Part shown: positions 7,790-16,184 of the stretch, piece by piece | Layout of the letters: each line of letters starts with the position of its first letter | How positions within the stretch are numbered: position 1 is the stretch's first letter | From: Cyclobacteriaceae bacterium | GTDB taxonomy: Bacteria; Bacteroidota; Bacteroidia; Cytophagales; Cyclobacteriaceae | Reading direction: 5' to 3' | DNA length: 64,000 bases | Assembly (NCBI GenBank): GCA_020832305.1 | Contig: JAFIEV010000019.1 | Span: forward strand, 48,863-112,862 | Notes under the pieces: generated by a model | What the model was told of the DNA's origin: nothing | Databases searched by the model: none | Seen by the model: the letters and a program-made list of their open reading frames with translations, nothing else | Made by a program: the position numbers and the translations under genes

Positions 7790-10657
7790 ATGTATAACCT
7801 GATAGCGATGAAAGTGTATTTTTTTGAAAAGCTGCTATTTTTTGTCTGCCTTGTCATTCTTATTGCTTGTCAGCCGAAACAGGATGCCTTCGAAGTAAAT
7901 GAGCGCGGGGAATTGATTATTTCCAATGATAATGGCCAATATTTTTTCAAACCCGAATTTATTGTTTTATACAACGAAGAAAATCCCGTGCCTGCTATGC
8001 GCCCCGGGGATGTTGAAAATGTTCTGTACAATATCATAACCTGGCAGGGGGTTAAAACTGAAGAGCAGTTGCGTAAACCGGAAGGTCGGGATGATCAGGA
8101 ATTTGGTGATGGATTTGATGACAGGATTTTGGATGCAGGGGTCTCCGAGCGCACTTTCAATCTCTTTAATGCCGGCCATATTCAAGCGTATAGCTTTGAT
8201 AAGGTTGTGAAAAGTGGAAACCTTTATACCTTGCATTTTAGGGAAGAAGACTTGGGTCAATTGAAGGTTTCGATAGAAACATCGGGAATGAAACCCATAA
8301 TGCATCTGGAATTTACCCCTGCCCGGGATGGCTATTTTTCCATAGGCTACGTAGGGGCACCAAAATCTGCCATTGAAGAAGCAGATGAAATCTGGCAGCC
8401 TATGATCTGGCAGGAAAAAAGATTACCAGAGTCTTCTTTTATGACCATGGCATTCAGATGTCCCTTACCTACCACCATGCTAAGCCTGAAGGGTACTTCC
8501 ATTGGTGTTTTGGCTCACCCCGAGGAGTTTCCTTTTGATCCCTTGCCCACCATGGAAAACAGCCGCTTTGGTGTGGCCGTGAGAAATCTGAGTGGAGAAG
8601 CACAACCCTTGTTGTTTGCGCCAGTGCTGGGAGGGCAGGAATCCTACAGAAAAAATGGAGAAACCTATACTTTTAAAATGATGCCCTGGGCCATTGCCGG
8701 AGACCTGCGGGATGCTTATGAACAGTTGTCAACAGAAGTTTATGGATTCAGGGATTATCGCAAAAATGATATCGCTTCATTGAATGAAACCTTTGAAAAT
8801 ATTGTGAATTACGGCATGAGTGAGTATGCCTGGTTTCTCGACAGCCTCAAAGGTTGTGCCTATTCTACAGATGTGCCGGGTGCCGTAAAGAATGTTTCAA
8901 GTCTCCATCCTTTGCAACTGGCCATGGTGATGGACGATCAGGATATGTATGACCAACGGGCCTATCCGATTTTGGAATATATGCTTTCCCGTGAGAAATT
9001 TTTGTTTAGTCTCGACCCGGAACAAAGGATACAATATCCATCCAGAAATTTGCATGGTCCTATTGCACCGATCACCGAATTGGCCGCCCTTCACCGAATC
9101 ACAAGGGAAGCCAACCCTTACCTTATCGATATGGCAAAGTCTGAATTTCAGACCAGCCGCATCAGAAATCTGGATGTGGTAGAGCAGGGAGATCACTGGA
9201 GAAATGCGCTGGCCATCTATCATGCCTCAGGGGATGAAAAATTCAAAGCACTTGCGAAACAAGGCCTGGCAGATTATTATGAAAATAGGGTGGATGCTCC
9301 CGCTATGGATTTCAGCGACCCTGAAAGCGGAGGTTTTTTCTTCTGGACAGGCTTTACCCCACGATGGATTGATTTATTTGAAAGTTATGAACGTCTTGGG
9401 GATGAAGAATATCTGAAGGCAGCACATCAGGGAGCCAGGTCATATACCATGTTTTGCTGGATGAGCCCTGGCATTCCCGATGATAGCATCCTTGTGAACA
9501 AAGGAGGTAAAGCTCCCTGGTACTGGTACCTTAAGTCTAAAGGACATTCACAAATGTTTTTTCCTGAAGAATGGGCGCCCGCCTGGCGACTTTCTGAAAT
9601 CGGACTTACCCCGGAATCCAGTGGTACCTGCCAGGGACACAGGGCTATTTTTATGGCCAACTATGCGCCATGGATGCTGCGTATTGGTTACCTTACCGGT
9701 GATGAATTCCTGAAAAATGTAGCAAAAGCTGCCATTATCGGCAGATATCGCAATTTCCCGGGCTATCATATCAACACAGCCCGCACTACCGCATACGAAA
9801 AATATGATTATCCTCTTCGGCCCCACAAAGAACTCAGCGTCAACTCTTTTCATTATAACCACATCCTGCCCATGGCGGTGATGTTGCTGGATTACCTGAT
9901 CACCGATGCCGAAGTACGGTCTGAAGGAGCCATACAATTCCCTTCAGAATATATAGAAGCCTATGCGTATTTGCAAAATAAGTATTATGGCCACAAAAAG
10001 GGAGTATTTTATGGTGACTCTGTCTGGTTATGGATGCCACAACAACTACTCCAATTATCCTCAAAAGAAATCAACTACATCTCAGCCAGAAGCGATGATC
10101 AATTGATGATTTCATTAATGAATCAAAGTCCTGAAGATATAAAGCTGAATTTGAGTATAAATGAAAAAATAGTACCAGAGGTCAGCGGAAAAAGTTTTCA
10201 GGTTGAGCTTATAGGTAACAAGCATAAAATACAGCCAGGGCAATTGCAAAATGGTTCAATAGAATTATTGGTTCCTGCCCATGGGACAGTATCGTTCAAA
10301 ATTAAAGATTTGAAGGTAAAGGCAGATTTTCAGGAAAGTATCCTGGCCCGGGCCGATGTTTGGTCAAATGCCTATGCAGAGCTGAAGCCTGGAAATACAA
10401 GAGCTATGATTTTGAACATCGGGAAATTGACCACCAATGCCTATGTGTATCTGAGAGATAATGATCAACAATGGAAAGAAGTGACCCTTAGGTATAAAAA
10501 TGCCAGGGGCGAAACATTGGAGGCCTTTGATAACAATTTTCCATTCGAATTCACTGTGCCGCTGGATCAAAATGCAGATTTATTTGAATTTCAAATTCTC
10601 TTAAAAGACCTGCAGGGAAAGTCCACAATATCTGAATGGTACAAACTCAATAAATAG
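7790..10657 (+). CDS. large lipoprotein with predicted (alpha/alpha) barrel (divergent paralogue 2 of 3)
   Basis: Up to 955 residues. An in-frame ATG at 7808 gives a cleaner lipoprotein signal (basic start, then IAC lipobox), so the true protein may be 949 residues. The N-terminal ~330 residues look beta-rich, followed by helical repeats with blocks such as HWRNALAIYHASGDEKF and SGGFFFWTGFTPRWIDL. A C-terminal section (DYLI..AEVRSEGAIQFP, then YGHKKGVFYG) matches the equivalent segments of the proteins at 578-3064 and 16185-18824, which supports common ancestry. It is ~100 residues longer than those, with an added beta-rich C-terminus. Function is not recognised; glycan lyase or hydrolase activity is inferred only from fold and neighbours. 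Confidence 0.7.
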   Translation: MYNLIAMKVYFFEKLLFFVCLVILIACQPKQDAFEVNERGELIISNDNGQYFFKPEFIVLYNEENPVPAMRPGDVENVLYNIITWQGVKTEEQLRKPEGRDDQEFGDGFDDRILDAGVSERTFNLFNAGHIQAYSFDKVVKSGNLYTLHFREEDLGQLKVSIETSGMKPIMHLEFTPARDGYFSIGYVGAPKSAIEEADEIWQPMIWQEKRLPESSFMTMAFRCPLPTTMLSLKGTSIGVLAHPEEFPFDPLPTMENSRFGVAVRNLSGEAQPLLFAPVLGGQESYRKNGETYTFKMMPWAIAGDLRDAYEQLSTEVYGFRDYRKNDIASLNETFENIVNYGMSEYAWFLDSLKGCAYSTDVPGAVKNVSSLHPLQLAMVMDDQDMYDQRAYPILEYMLSREKFLFSLDPEQRIQYPSRNLHGPIAPITELAALHRITREANPYLIDMAKSEFQTSRIRNLDVVEQGDHWRNALAIYHASGDEKFKALAKQGLADYYENRVDAPAMDFSDPESGGFFFWTGFTPRWIDLFESYERLGDEEYLKAAHQGARSYTMFCWMSPGIPDDSILVNKGGKAPWYWYLKSKGHSQMFFPEEWAPAWRLSEIGLTPESSGTCQGHRAIFMANYAPWMLRIGYLTGDEFLKNVAKAAIIGRYRNFPGYHINTARTTAYEKYDYPLRPHKELSVNSFHYNHILPMAVMLLDYLITDAEVRSEGAIQFPSEYIEAYAYLQNKYYGHKKGVFYGDSVWLWMPQQLLQLSSKEINYISARSDDQLMISLMNQSPEDIKLNLSINEKIVPEVSGKSFQVELIGNKHKIQPGQLQNGSIELLVPAHGTVSFKIKDLKVKADFQESILARADVWSNAYAELKPGNTRAMILNIGKLTTNAYVYLRDNDQQWKEVTLRYKNARGETLEAFDNNFPFEFTVPLDQNADLFEFQILLKDLQGKSTISEWYKLNK

Positions 10658-10700
10658 ACATGATTTGAAAGTAATTTTTTAATAATCTTATTGGATCTAT

Positions 10701-12977
10701 ATGGCAGTCATAAAGCAAAATTATATCATAATCATATTATTGGTAATCCTCGGATGCTCAAATGATCAGACATTGCTTATAAAGAATGAGAATATAGAAG
10801 TCAGAATATACAAAGATGGACTGAAATTGGAATTTAAGGACGCTACAGGAAAAGACTATTTGGTCCGTCATACTGAAGCTGGTTTAAATTTTGGGATAGG
10901 GGATTCATCACCATCCGGAGAAGTTAAAGTGCTCAACATTATTGATAAAACCAATAACAGCATAACACTTTTAGCTGAGAATAATGTTAAAGAACAGCTC
11001 ATCGTAAATTATACATTATTCAATAATAGCGTAAGAATAAAGGCAGGTTTTAAAGATCAACAAGATAAGGGAATTATTGATGTAAAGACTGCTCCTTCTT
11101 ATCCGGCATATGGTCTCGGGGATCATGGCAGCTATGGTAGTTCGACCAATATATTTGGCATTCAAAACGATTCCTTAATCAATAAACCCTGGCTTAGGTA
11201 TAATGCCAATCATTTTAGATTTGTATCTAATTTTTCGGTTTTTCCGTCTCAAAAATTTGCTCAGGTTCTATTTGAAAATGGATTAAAAAGAATTTCAATT
11301 GACTCGGCAGAAAATAGAATGGGCGCTGCTAATGTCAATGAAATTACTGCCTATTATTTTTTTGGTGACATAAAGCAAATTTATTATTCCTATAAACAGG
11401 CAAAAGAAAGAGAAGAATATAAAGATTATTTACCTAAGCCGGAATTTTTTGAGTTGGGATATGAAGCTTTTGGCTCTTTGGGATGGAACACAAATCAGCA
11501 AAGTGTGACTGAAGATTTAAAAAAATACCTTGCCCTGTCATATCCCATAAAGTGGGCCGTAATCGGATCAGGTTTTTGGAAAGGAGAAAGGAGATCTCCA
11601 TTGGAAGGATCTACAACTAGTTTCGGGATGTGGGATAATGAATTTGAACCCGGAAGAAATGATGGTTTTCCAAACCCCCGATATCCGGATGTAGAAGGAC
11701 TTAAAAACTTTTTTAAAAGCAACCAAATTAAATTCCTGATTGGTTTGCGGACTAATTTTAAAGCTTTACCTGACAATGGAGGGTATTATAATGAAAGTAA
11801 TGATGGTTTGTATACCATCGAAGGATTGCACAAGGGGTATTTTATTAAAGACACTTCGAATGTAGCACAAACGTATAAGGTTAATTTTCCGCAGGGTAAA
11901 GTTCATTTATTGGAGACAAACAATAAGGAGGCATTAGAATGGTATTATAATGGTTTCAGGAAATGGGATGTAGATGGGTACAAGGAAGATTTAATGTTTC
12001 ATGATGGTGTGAGACTAAATAATGACGCCAAGGTAAATAAGATGAATGAACTGATGATGGAAAATGGAGAAATGGTAATGGTAAGAAATGCTGCATTTTC
12101 TGTTCCTGGTGATATTTTAAGGCTTGAAGATACAAAATATGGTTTTAATCAGGACCGAACCCTGATAAATGCGCTTTCATACGCAGCTTCCGGAGTTGGG
12201 AATATTTATCCGGATATTGTTGCTGGTAAATATTTAAAAAATCCATTGACAGAAGATGAGAAATTATACTTTGTAAGAAATGCTGTTTTTGGTGCCTTAG
12301 CCCCTTCAATGGCAATGGGTCATGGCCCATGGCACCTTTTGAATGAAAAGTATGAACGAACTGTAAAAAAAGCAGTTGATTTTTTTGATATGCTTGTTCC
12401 TTATAAATACAGTGAAATTATCAAGGGATACAATGAAGGTTTTCCATTTGCTTTTACACCTCTTCCCATTGCCTTTCCTGAAGATAGTAATACATATAAT
12501 TTAGCTGATACAACACATAGACAATATTCATGGATGATTGGGGAATCTTTATTGGCCGTTCCATTATTTGGTAATGATTACGCCAATTCTGATACAAGAA
12601 ATATTTATCTTCCTGAAGGCAAATGGATGGATTTTGAAACATTTGAAGTATTCAATGGACCTGTATTTCTTAAAGATTACCAACTACCACTTGACAAAAT
12701 CCCGGTATTTATAGGAGGCAAGGGTATATTTATTTGCAGAGAAAATGAGCGCTTATACGCAGTATTTTATCCCGGCATTCCTGATAAACAAACTGAGTAT
12801 CTGTTTTACCATTCCCCAACCATGCAATCCTCATTTAACATTTCTGAAATTCAAAATAAGGACAATGTTAAAGTTAGGGAAAATACTTCTGGTGAAGTGA
12901 TTTCTTTTGAGAAAATCAATGGGAATGGAATAAAATTCAACATCGAACCAGGAGGTAATTATGTAATTTATGAATAG
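10701..12977 (+). CDS. GH31-family glycoside hydrolase, lipoprotein
   Basis: A 758-residue lipoprotein (VILGC, Cys19) with the GH31 layout: N-terminal beta-sandwich (~20-240), a TIM barrel beginning near ELGYEAFGSLGWN, and C-terminal beta domains. The likely nucleophile is Asp430 in VDGYKEDLM and the likely acid/base is Asp477 in LRLEDTKYG; both match the corresponding residues of the second GH31 here (24397-26610). GH31 enzymes are retaining alpha-glycosidases (alpha-glucosidase, -galactosidase, -xylosidase, sulfoquinovosidase and others), and the sequence alone does not settle which. It ends 3 bp before the GH106-like gene, so the two are almost certainly co-transcribed and perhaps translationally coupled. 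Confidence 0.88.
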   Translation: MAVIKQNYIIIILLVILGCSNDQTLLIKNENIEVRIYKDGLKLEFKDATGKDYLVRHTEAGLNFGIGDSSPSGEVKVLNIIDKTNNSITLLAENNVKEQLIVNYTLFNNSVRIKAGFKDQQDKGIIDVKTAPSYPAYGLGDHGSYGSSTNIFGIQNDSLINKPWLRYNANHFRFVSNFSVFPSQKFAQVLFENGLKRISIDSAENRMGAANVNEITAYYFFGDIKQIYYSYKQAKEREEYKDYLPKPEFFELGYEAFGSLGWNTNQQSVTEDLKKYLALSYPIKWAVIGSGFWKGERRSPLEGSTTSFGMWDNEFEPGRNDGFPNPRYPDVEGLKNFFKSNQIKFLIGLRTNFKALPDNGGYYNESNDGLYTIEGLHKGYFIKDTSNVAQTYKVNFPQGKVHLLETNNKEALEWYYNGFRKWDVDGYKEDLMFHDGVRLNNDAKVNKMNELMMENGEMVMVRNAAFSVPGDILRLEDTKYGFNQDRTLINALSYAASGVGNIYPDIVAGKYLKNPLTEDEKLYFVRNAVFGALAPSMAMGHGPWHLLNEKYERTVKKAVDFFDMLVPYKYSEIIKGYNEGFPFAFTPLPIAFPEDSNTYNLADTTHRQYSWMIGESLLAVPLFGNDYANSDTRNIYLPEGKWMDFETFEVFNGPVFLKDYQLPLDKIPVFIGGKGIFICRENERLYAVFYPGIPDKQTEYLFYHSPTMQSSFNISEIQNKDNVKVRENTSGEVISFEKINGNGIKFNIEPGGNYVIYE

Positions 12978-12980
12978 AGA

Positions 12981-15900
12981 ATGAAAGCGATCATACTATG
13001 TTGGATTTTTACGGCTGGTATTTTTTTCAGTCTGCAAATACATGCCTCTGTACATTACCAGGGCACATATGATTCGCTATTATTTGAGTTTAAAAACCCT
13101 TCTGATTTTTACAAGCCCCATGTCTGGTGGCATTGGATGAACGGCCACATTTCTGCGGAAGCCATAACAAAAGACCTTGAGTCTATGAAGGCGGCAGGCA
13201 TTGGTGGCTTCACTTTATTCAATGCGAGTGAAGGTACTACGGCCAAAGGCCCCGTGGACTATATGAGCGAAAAATGGTGGCAATTGTACAGACATACCGT
13301 ATATGAAGCCGAAAGATTGGGACTGGATATGGGCATTCATAATGGTGCCGGCTGGTCTTCAACCGGAGGTCCATGGGTGAGGCCAGAAGGCGCTATGCAG
13401 GAGGTGGCGTGGACAGAAATACATCTGGAAGGCCCCATGACTTTTGATGGCCACCTCCCGGAGCCATTACCAGCCATCGGGCTGGAAAGAGATATGAGAC
13501 GTGACCCGGAAGTAAACAAAAGATATTACGTACCAAGAGACAGTGTGAAGGGTTATTTTCATGATATAGCTGTTTTTGCCTTCCCGACCCTTCAATCAGA
13601 CCAGACTCTGGAACCGGTGAGGTTGACAAACTGGTGGGAAAAAGCAGGCTTTGCCAAAATGAAATCTAAGTATGTCCCTCAAAAAGAGGATGTGTCCGAA
13701 GGGGATAAAATTATAACTGAAAATCTGCTGAATATAAGCGCCCACCTGGCTGAAGATGGCAAATTGTATTGGGAAGTGCCAGCTGGTAAGTGGACCATCC
13801 TCCGCATGGGTTATCAGCCAACAGGACGACAAAATCATCCGGCACCACCACAAGGAAGGGGTTTGGAGATTGATAAGTTTTCCAGAGAAGCTGTAGATGC
13901 TTATTGGCAAAACTCCATCAGCAAAATGTTGGATGCAGCCGGATCTGCCAAAGGTAAACCCCTGACGCGGCTGCTTATTGACTCTTATGAAGTTGGGCAC
14001 CAAAACTGGAATAAAACCTTTCACGAGGATTTTATCAGCCACAGAGGCTATGACCTTTTGAAATTTCTTCCTGCCATTACAGGAAGGGTTGTCGATGATG
14101 TAGAGCTTACAGAACGCTTCCTGTGGGATTATCGAAAGACCATCAACGACCTGATTCAAAGCAATTACTATAAAAGATTCCGTGAGTTATGCCACGAAAA
14201 CGGGTTAATCTTTGCCGCAGAAGCCTATGGTGCTTTTGGAAATACCGATGATATCAGTGCATCAGAAATACCCGATATTCCTTTGACAGAATGGTGGACC
14301 TTTCGCAGTAACAATTATGCGGATTTCTCTTCTACAGCCAGGGTGGCTTCCTCAGCAGCCCATACGCAGGGCAAAAAAATTGTTGATTCCGAGGCCTTTA
14401 CAGGGCCGCCTGAAAAAATATTTGAAGCTGCCCCACGTGATTTTAAAATCCAGGGAGATTATTTCTTTACGCTGGGCGTCAACCGCTTTAGTTATCACAA
14501 CTTCACACACGATCCTTATGAACATTTACCCGGTATGGGCCTCGGCACCTATGGCAGCCGCTTTGACCGGCGAAATACCTGGTGGTCCTATGCAAATGCC
14601 TATTTTGCATATGTCACCCGTTGCCAGTATTTACTGCAGCAGGGAGATTTCATAGCTGATGTATTGTACTTTACCGGCGAAGATGCGCCAAAAACCCTGC
14701 CGCCTAAACATAACCTGAAGCCGACAATTCCCTACGGATATGATTATGATGTTTGTTCGGCTGAAACATTAATGAAGGCACTGGTGGAGGAAAATAGGAT
14801 CATTCTGCCCGGTGGGATGAAATATCGATTGCTTATACTATCTGACGTGCAGCAAATGACTATGCCGCTATTAGAGAAACTGGAAAGCCTGATGCGGGAT
14901 GGTGTCACGATTCTGGGAGCTCCACCGCAAGGTTTGCCGGGAATGGAAAGCGGAACAGCTTTATCGGCGCGATTTGATCAGATAAAAAGCAGAATTTGGC
15001 CGGAAGCAGGCTCGCAGCAGGATCAGCCTAAATATGGCAGTGTTTACAGGGATGAAAGCACTCAGCAGGTTTTTCAGGAAATGGGATTGGCGCCAGATTT
15101 TGGTTATTCATATGCCCAGACTGATGTAACTCTGCCGGAAGGTGAGAATGAAAAGCGCATTCAATACATTCACAGAAGACACGGCCAAATTGACATTTAT
15201 TTTGTCAGCAATCAGAATGATTTTCCGGTAAGTCTCAATACAAGTTTTCGGGTGTCGGGTAAAATACCTGAATTGTGGAACCCCATGACTGGAACAACAG
15301 AAATGGTATCCATATTTTCAGATTCCCTGAATGACTATACAAATTTCAGAATTCAACTGGAAGCCATGGGTTCGGTTTTTGTGGTTTTCAGAGAGAATTC
15401 TACCAGTGATGCGGAAAATGTATTTACTGGTCTGACCTTTAATGGAAAAGAAGAACCCGGCTTATTGAAAAATCATGCCGGAGAATTTTTTATTTTGGCA
15501 GAAAGGGAAGGCAATTATGCTGTACAGACAAAAGAGCATACATCCATAACCGGCAAGGTAAATAATATCCCAAATTCATTCGAAATAAAAGGCCCATGGA
15601 GGCTTAGCTTCAGCAAAGGTTGGGGTACGCCTCTTCAAATCAACATGCCTGAGCTTGCTTCATTGACTTCGCACCCGCATTACGATATTAAGCACTATTC
15701 GGGCACCACGACCTATCGGACCCGGTTTCATCTGAAAAAATCGTTTTTTGTAAAAAATCAAGTTGTAATACTCGATTTGGGTGAGGTCAATGACCTTGCT
15801 GTCTTGCTTATAAACGGCGATTCTGTTGCAACATTATGGAAGCCCCCTTATGCATTTGAGGTCACCAATTTTTTGAAGCCCGGAAAGAATGATTTGGAGA

Positions 15901-16172
15901 TAAAAGTGATAAACGTATGGCACAACAGGGTAGTTGGAGATCAAAAATATCCTGATGACCTCAGGTGGACAGATGATACGGGATCAACCGCAAAAGGACG
16001 GGCATTACAAGAATTTCCGGAATGGTTGAAAGATGAAAGCCTGAGACCATCCACCGGTAGAAAAACTTTTGTTTCCTGGGAATGGCCCCACTTAAAGGAA
16101 AAAGAATTGTTGCCATCAGGGCTGATAGGCCCTGTTCGTATTACATCTATGATTAAGATTCCTGTACCATAA
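12981..16172 (+). CDS. GH106-like alpha-L-rhamnosidase
   Basis: A 1063-residue secreted protein with a cleavable-type signal peptide (~1-22, ending near IHAS). The N-terminal block WWHWMNGHIS, then DLESMKAAGIGGF and GIHNGAGWSSTGGPW, is the hallmark of the GH106 rhamnosidase family. Candidate catalytic glutamates lie in IDSYEVGH and AAEAYG. The C-terminal ~150 residues form a GH2-type sugar-binding beta-sandwich (GTTTYRTRF, ILDLGEVNDLA, LKPGKNDLEIKV). Characterised family members remove terminal alpha-L-rhamnose from complex plant or algal polysaccharides. Length fits the family. It is tightly packed with the preceding GH31 (3-bp gap) and the following barrel protein (12-bp gap). Confidence 0.9.
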   Translation: MKAIILCWIFTAGIFFSLQIHASVHYQGTYDSLLFEFKNPSDFYKPHVWWHWMNGHISAEAITKDLESMKAAGIGGFTLFNASEGTTAKGPVDYMSEKWWQLYRHTVYEAERLGLDMGIHNGAGWSSTGGPWVRPEGAMQEVAWTEIHLEGPMTFDGHLPEPLPAIGLERDMRRDPEVNKRYYVPRDSVKGYFHDIAVFAFPTLQSDQTLEPVRLTNWWEKAGFAKMKSKYVPQKEDVSEGDKIITENLLNISAHLAEDGKLYWEVPAGKWTILRMGYQPTGRQNHPAPPQGRGLEIDKFSREAVDAYWQNSISKMLDAAGSAKGKPLTRLLIDSYEVGHQNWNKTFHEDFISHRGYDLLKFLPAITGRVVDDVELTERFLWDYRKTINDLIQSNYYKRFRELCHENGLIFAAEAYGAFGNTDDISASEIPDIPLTEWWTFRSNNYADFSSTARVASSAAHTQGKKIVDSEAFTGPPEKIFEAAPRDFKIQGDYFFTLGVNRFSYHNFTHDPYEHLPGMGLGTYGSRFDRRNTWWSYANAYFAYVTRCQYLLQQGDFIADVLYFTGEDAPKTLPPKHNLKPTIPYGYDYDVCSAETLMKALVEENRIILPGGMKYRLLILSDVQQMTMPLLEKLESLMRDGVTILGAPPQGLPGMESGTALSARFDQIKSRIWPEAGSQQDQPKYGSVYRDESTQQVFQEMGLAPDFGYSYAQTDVTLPEGENEKRIQYIHRRHGQIDIYFVSNQNDFPVSLNTSFRVSGKIPELWNPMTGTTEMVSIFSDSLNDYTNFRIQLEAMGSVFVVFRENSTSDAENVFTGLTFNGKEEPGLLKNHAGEFFILAEREGNYAVQTKEHTSITGKVNNIPNSFEIKGPWRLSFSKGWGTPLQINMPELASLTSHPHYDIKHYSGTTTYRTRFHLKKSFFVKNQVVILDLGEVNDLAVLLINGDSVATLWKPPYAFEVTNFLKPGKNDLEIKVINVWHNRVVGDQKYPDDLRWTDDTGSTAKGRALQEFPEWLKDESLRPSTGRKTFVSWEWPHLKEKELLPSGLIGPVRITSMIKIPVP

Positions 16173-16184
16173 AGAAAAAGAAGC

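Noticed and set aside
13596..14159. 187-codon antisense frame inside the GH106-like gene
   Set aside because: It is a shadow of the GH106 reading frame, has no family resemblance, and the sense-strand protein is strongly conserved in type.
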